Part shown: piece by piece, positions 12,601-15,239 of the stretch
Layout: every line of letters begins with the position of its first letter
Position numbering within the stretch: position 1 is the stretch's first letter
Assembly (NCBI GenBank): GCA_964362915.1
Contig: CAYIGH010000022.1
Location: 1 to 15,239, forward strand
Source: JAUSIK01 sp964362915
GTDB taxonomy: Archaea; Nanobdellota; Nanobdellia; Pacearchaeales; GW2011-AR1
Length of the DNA: 15,239 nucleotides
Reading direction: 5' to 3'
Notes under the pieces: model-generated
Told to the model about the DNA's origin: nothing
What the model saw: the letters and a program-made list of their open reading frames with translations, nothing else
The model's database searches: none
Position numbers and translations under genes: made by a program

Positions 12601-14465
12601 TTTATACTAAAGGAAGAATCAAGAAAAAAGCTTGTGAATTAAAAGTAGGAGACCAGCTTATGATTTCTTATAAGAGGAATATTGAAGAAAAGGACACTGA
12701 TGAAATATTTTTGCCTGAAATCTTCAGGGATAGAGACGATATTATGTTAAGAAATGTTAGAGATTATCTTTCTCAATTTGAAAGGGTTTGGAGATATAAA
12801 AATTTTCCTTTTAGAGATAGCTTTCCAATAAAACTTGTTAAGGAAATATTGGAGAGAAACGGCAAGAGTTTGCAAGATTTGCCTTCTTCGGTTAGAATCG
12901 CTATTAAAAGAGATAATGTTGATTTACCAATTAGGATTTGTTTAGATAAAGAGCTGTTAGAAGTTATCGGGCTATATATTGCAGAAGGACATTGCAGAAA
13001 AAACGATTCTAAAAAAGGTTTGTATCAGGTATCTATTTCTGGAAAAGAAGTAAAAGAGTTTGTTAGAATAGTTTTTTTATCTCATTTTAAATTGAGACCC
13101 ACGCATGAGAGAGAAGATGCCATAACTTTTTCTTCGAGGATTATTTATGAATTGTTTGTAAACTATTTGGGATGTGGAAAAGGGGCCCATAATAAGAGAA
13201 TTCCTAGTATTTTTTTGAATTTGAAAAAAGAAAAAATCGCGGCCGTGTTGCGGGGATATTATGAGGGGGATGGGAGTGTTAGTTTGGGAGATTATAGAGT
13301 AGCTTGTGATAGTGTAAGTGAGGGCCTAAAGCACGATTTAAGCTTTGTTTTATCAAGATTTGGAATATTTACTAAATTTTATGAATATAAAAAAGAACCC
13401 GGGCCCAGAGTTAGGGAGTTTTATATTAGAAAAAACAGAGCTATTCCTAAATTTAAGATAACCAAGATCAGTATATTGTCTAATTTTATAAAAATATTCA
13501 AGAAAGAAATAGGGTTTTTATCTGAGAGAAAAAATAATATTTTGGATAAATTATGCGCGAATGTTTATAGGGCATATGGGATGAAAATAGATTCGGATAG
13601 GGACTACGCTTATCCTAAAATTAGAAGCATTGAGACGGGCGAAGAAAAAATTAGTTATTGTTTTAATGTGGTTTCTGAACACAATTTTTTTGCTAATGAT
13701 ATATTGGTAAAAAATTGCGATGGCGACGAATGCGCTGTAATGTTATTAATGGATTTGCTTTTAAATTTTTCCAGGAAATTTTTACCAGCTCATAGAGGAG
13801 GAACACAGGATGCTCCTTTAGTTTTAAATACTTCAATAAGAGCAGGCGATGTTGATGATCAGATTTTGGACTTTGAGCTGGGAGAATATCCCTTAGAGCT
13901 ATATGAAATGGCTGAACAAAGAAAACATTCCTCCTATGTGAAAAATATTGAGACAGTGAAAACTAGGCTAAGGAAAGGAGGAAATGTTTTTGATAATATA
14001 GCATTTACTCATAACTGTTTTGATTTTAATTCTGGCGTTCTTAACTCTTCTTATAAGGTCCTGCCGACAATGAGTGAGAAGGTTGATAAACAGATGGAAT
14101 TATGCGAAAAATTAAGGGCTGTCGATGTTAGGGATGTTGCCAGATTAACAATTGAGAGGCATTTTATTAGGGATATCAGAGGAAATTTAAGGAAATTTTC
14201 AATGCAGGTGTTTAGATGCGTGCAATGCAATACTAAATACAGAAGGCCTCCTTTAAGCGGAGGATGCACCAGATGCGGCGGGAGGATAATATTTACGATT
14301 TCTGAAGGAAGCATCTTGAAATATATGCAAAAAGCCCTTGAATTGGCACGCAAATATAACGTGAGCCCCTATTTACTGGAAAGTTTGGAATTAACTGAGA
14401 TGTATATCCAGAGTATTTTTGGGAAGGATTCTGAGAAACAAGAGGATTTGAAGAAGTGGTTTTAG
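9672..14465 (+). CDS. polC: DNA polymerase D large subunit DP2, intein-containing precursor
   Basis: This 1597-residue precursor encodes the catalytic subunit of PolD; removing the 459-residue intein (890-1348) leaves 1138 residues, within the family range. Known DP2 segments are seen: the N-terminal part with Y-F-S-G-P-I-R-S-A-G-T-T-A, the F-R-Y-G-R-S-R-T-S-G-F region, G-A-R-M-G-R-P-E-K-A-K, a first zinc module (C657, C660, C669, C672, C676), the catalytic D-G-D-E (D1350 and D1352 in precursor numbering), and a C-terminal zinc module (C1516, C1519, C1532, C1535). The last eight residues, Q-E-D-L-K-K-W-F, form a classic PCNA-interacting (PIP) motif. The start has a strong Shine-Dalgarno GGAGG. 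The mature protein should pair with DP1 and act as replicase. Identification is firm. Confidence 0.97.
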   Translation: MNIQEYFEHIKQKVNSEFEIAGRARAIGIDPVAKVEVPIATTLAEKAVGLISVIYPQLDKRIVDRINALEEEYGPLDTAVAFKIAEEIAKEKFCKFESLLQAIEAGIRVGFAYITLGVVSSPIEGFTELKLGKTRKGEDYFIAYFSGPIRSAGTTASCMVLMLIDYLRENFGFAKYDPDENEVKRYITENYDYHERVTNLQYLPTEAEIEFLAKNLPIQIDGESSIEREVSNYKDLPRIHTSYIRGGMCLIFSEGLAQKAQKGFRLLKGVQEKGFKITGWEFLDDYVKKFKQTKKEGSKEDSKPVYIKDLVAGRPVFSHPSRSGGFRFRYGRSRTSGFSAVSVHPATMAISGGFMSAGTQLKVEKPTKGCVISACDEIDGPIVKLRDGSVMRILDAIEAKRIYNNVEEIIYLGDILFSFGDVINRNYELLKPGYCEEWWELELRKNSEGEAGIDKFKVGFREALELSRKYRIPLHPKYIYYWREIDYEQFLGLLDWIGHGEIREGKLVLPYTKADRERFIKGKRALELIGCEHKVTIENVVLSEEENKVLLFNFGIELGDGEKNFLDNIERAALRIKGIGEKDVLDIISELCEIEIKDKSGTFIGARMGRPEKAKLRKLAGSPHVLFPVGEEGGRLRSFQAATDAGGVRAEFPNFYCDRCKKDWVYPRCAECGEFCKKIEEGKKDYTERKVDIKEYFERAKKMLGLRSEEIPLVKGVRGTSNKDHSCENLGKGLLRARYGLNVNKDGTIRYDMTEMVVTHFKPFEVGTRVEKLRELGYEKDIYGKDLEKEDQILCLFPHDVILPACPESLDERADDVFLKISNFIDDELEKIYKAEKVFNVRNREDLLGMLVVCIAPHICTATVGRIIGFSKTQGFLASPFLHAALRRDCLGYDNYVSIKENGNWKIVKIGEYIDGIKPERQVDVFGTLAKKIENISTWSNPGEGEVAEVTKHQPRGMVKLYLEDGRKIELTEEHKVYTKGRIKKKACELKVGDQLMISYKRNIEEKDTDEIFLPEIFRDRDDIMLRNVRDYLSQFERVWRYKNFPFRDSFPIKLVKEILERNGKSLQDLPSSVRIAIKRDNVDLPIRICLDKELLEVIGLYIAEGHCRKNDSKKGLYQVSISGKEVKEFVRIVFLSHFKLRPTHEREDAITFSSRIIYELFVNYLGCGKGAHNKRIPSIFLNLKKEKIAAVLRGYYEGDGSVSLGDYRVACDSVSEGLKHDLSFVLSRFGIFTKFYEYKKEPGPRVREFYIRKNRAIPKFKITKISILSNFIKIFKKEIGFLSERKNNILDKLCANVYRAYGMKIDSDRDYAYPKIRSIETGEEKISYCFNVVSEHNFFANDILVKNCDGDECAVMLLMDLLLNFSRKFLPAHRGGTQDAPLVLNTSIRAGDVDDQILDFELGEYPLELYEMAEQRKHSSYVKNIETVKTRLRKGGNVFDNIAFTHNCFDFNSGVLNSSYKVLPTMSEKVDKQMELCEKLRAVDVRDVARLTIERHFIRDIRGNLRKFSMQVFRCVQCNTKYRRPPLSGGCTRCGGRIIFTISEGSILKYMQKALELARKYNVSPYLLESLELTEMYIQSIFGKDSEKQEDLKKWF
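12339..13715 (+). mobile_element. PolD-DP2 intein with LAGLIDADG homing endonuclease
   Basis: This in-frame 459-residue insertion begins at C890 (C-L-G-Y-D-N-Y-V) and ends at N1348 (A-N-D-I-L-V-K-N), followed by Cys as +1 residue. Splicing blocks: block A with Cys1; block B L-T-E-E-H with His at intein position 86; block F H-N-F-F-A-N with His at 448; terminal Asn 459. The penultimate residue is Lys instead of the usual His. A LAGLIDADG endonuclease is inserted: motif one V-I-G-L-Y-I-A-E-G (E216), motif two L-R-G-Y-Y-E-G-D-G (D311); both acidic catalytic residues are present. The site, directly before C-D-G-D-E, is as I recall the one used by Pyrococcus PolII inteins. It should splice itself out and, if its nuclease works, copy itself into empty polC alleles. 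Confidence 0.93.
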
Positions 14466-14474
14466 AGAGTATAG

Positions 14475-14509
14475 AATCTTCTTCCATAATATTTATATAA
14501 AAGAAGATT
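14475..14509. promoter_or_regulatory. TATA box enclosed in a 9-bp inverted repeat
   Basis: The arms AATCTTCTT (14475-14483) and AAGAAGATT (14501-14509) are perfect reverse complements, separated by 17 bases that contain the TATA box ATTTATATA (14491-14499). The box is centred 26 bases before the ATG at 14521, so the gene is leaderless. The repeat could be an operator of a dimeric regulator that would block TBP, or part of the 3' end of the DP2 transcript. Confidence 0.55.
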
Positions 14510-14520
14510 TAAGAAGAGCT

Positions 14521-14817
14521 ATGCCTGATTTGGAAGTCAAGGTTTTGGGATCAGGGGGAAGATCTAGAAGAGGAATTTCTGTTAAGTTGGATTTTACAGG
14601 AGAGTGGCTTGGGTTAGGAGATCAGCCCTGGGGATTCAGTGAGGAAAAGTATACTGATTCTGACGGATGTGCTAATTTTGATTTCGATAGCGATTATGAT
14701 GGGGCACCTTTTGATTTGTATGTTGATCATAAGAGAGAGGGAGAATATAATTTAGGAAGGGATAGTTATATAGAAGCTAATTTATATGAAGATTCTGATA
14801 ATGAGGAGGATGAGTGA
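14521..14817 (+). CDS. Acidic small beta-sandwich-like protein
   Basis: This 98-residue, strongly acidic protein has no signal peptide or membrane helix. Its pattern resembles the carboxypeptidase-regulatory/CNA-B-like beta sandwich: an opening strand L-E-V-K-V-L-G, a G-I-S-V-K-L-D-F strand after a glycine/arginine turn, the characteristic T-D-S-D-G-C-A-N-F-D-F turn-and-strand (family signature T-D-x-x-G-x-x-x-F), then P-F-D-L-Y-V-D-H-K-R-E-G, and an acidic tail D-S-D-N-E-E-D-E. Assignment to that fold is by pattern only. A promoter with leaderless spacing precedes it. The stop lies one base before the start of the CFI-box gene, so the two proteins probably work together, but I cannot name the function. 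Confidence 0.72.
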   Translation: MPDLEVKVLGSGGRSRRGISVKLDFTGEWLGLGDQPWGFSEEKYTDSDGCANFDFDSDYDGAPFDLYVDHKREGEYNLGRDSYIEANLYEDSDNEEDE

Positions 14818-14818
14818 T

Positions 14819-15211
14819 ATGTATATACCAGATAGTCACGATCCATATCCGCGGCACTGGAAGGAAAGAGCAAGGAAAGAGGCTAGAGAACTGGCGGCGG
14901 AACTAAATAGGGAGGAAAGGGCAAGGAAAGAGGCTAGAGAACGGGAGAAGGCTAAAAAAGACGAATGTATATGTTTTATTGCTAGTGTAGTTTATGGAGA
15001 TAGTAATATACGAGAGATTAATACGTTAAGAGAATATAGGGATAATGTTTTAATGCAAGATGAGTTGGGAAAGAAATTTGTTGAGTGGTATTATGGGGGA
15101 GGAGGAGAGAGAATGGCAGAGTTTATTGAGAAGAAAGCGAGATTTTTGATTCCAGTTATAAGAAAGGGATTGGATTTTATTGTTGAGGATTATAAACAAA
15201 GAAGAACATAA
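14819..15211 (+). CDS. CFI-box protein with charged helical N-terminus
   Basis: This 130-residue protein has two parts. Residues 13-47 are a highly charged helix containing two copies of E-R-A-R-K-E-A-R-E. Residues 50-125 match the CFI-box domain: C-I-C-F-I-A-S-V-V-Y-G (C52-F53-I54), then L-R-E-Y-R-D-N-V-L, G-K-K-F-V-E-W-Y-Y, and a C-terminal amphipathic, fairly hydrophobic segment F-L-I-P-V-I-R-K-G-L-D-F-I. The CFI-box domain is a conserved C-terminal module of unknown function, often attached to unrelated N-terminal parts. The start at ATG 14819 is chosen because GAGGAGG (14803-14809) lies nine bases before it and the previous stop ends at 14817; in-frame ATGs at 14786, 14801 and 14810 are upstream, the last too close to that site. 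Confidence 0.75.
   Translation: MYIPDSHDPYPRHWKERARKEARELAAELNREERARKEAREREKAKKDECICFIASVVYGDSNIREINTLREYRDNVLMQDELGKKFVEWYYGGGGERMAEFIEKKARFLIPVIRKGLDFIVEDYKQRRT
14862..14942 (+). repeat. In-frame tandem-like duplication within the CFI-box gene
   Basis: Thirty bases at 14862-14891 recur at 14913-14942 with one mismatch, offset by 51 bases (17 codons). The duplication encodes the repeated E-R-A-R-K-E-A-R-E of the charged helix. Near-identity at DNA level suggests it is recent. Confidence 0.8.
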
Positions 15212-15239
15212 AATTTTAAATTGTAAGATAAAAAACAAT

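Noticed and set aside
13764..13782. TTTCCAGGAAA inside DP2, resembling half of the ORB dyad.
   Set aside because: It lacks the G-string and spacer of the ORB copies and lies in a conserved coding region.

Overview
The window looks like the replication-origin region of an AT-rich archaeal chromosome, most likely a small-genome DPANN lineage of the Woesearchaeota/Pacearchaeota type. The archaeal assignment rests on both subunits of the archaea-specific DNA polymerase D, an Orc1/Cdc6 initiator, an ORB-like origin repeat, a PRC-barrel protein, and TATA boxes centred about 26 bases before start codons (leaderless transcripts). The DPANN assignment is an inference from AT-richness, short proteins and general sequence character.

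Left arm (1-4459). A VapBC-type toxin-antitoxin pair opens the window. It is followed by a COG1407-type metallophosphoesterase, a small putative winged-helix protein, an unidentified 145-residue protein (minus strand) and a very small M50/site-2-protease-like membrane protein. Next come a minus-strand pair of overlapping genes (winged-helix regulator plus nucleotidyltransferase, with the layout of a type IV toxin-antitoxin module) and a PRC-barrel protein.

Origin (about 4460-5135). This long gap without genes is strongly AT-rich. It carries two perfect 26-bp direct copies of an element that closely resembles the archaeal origin recognition box, a weaker inverted ORB-like element on the far side of the AT-rich stretch, and two further families of direct repeats inside it. 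The nearest genes point away from it on both sides.

Right arm (5136-15211). All genes are on the plus strand: orc1/cdc6, a putative lipoprotein of unknown function, the PolD small subunit DP1, and the PolD large subunit DP2. DP2 is interrupted by a 459-residue intein with a LAGLIDADG endonuclease, exactly at the catalytic Asp-x-Asp motif. The last two genes are translationally coupled: an acidic small beta-sandwich-like protein and a CFI-box protein with a charged helical N-terminus.

The order origin - orc1/cdc6 - DP1 - DP2 resembles the arrangement known from Pyrococcus, so initiator and replicase are encoded beside the site where they act. The most unusual points are changed metal-ligand residues in the DP1 exonuclease site, the intein's missing penultimate histidine and Asp at its -1 flank, the candidate origin, and the uncharacterised gene pairs at both ends.
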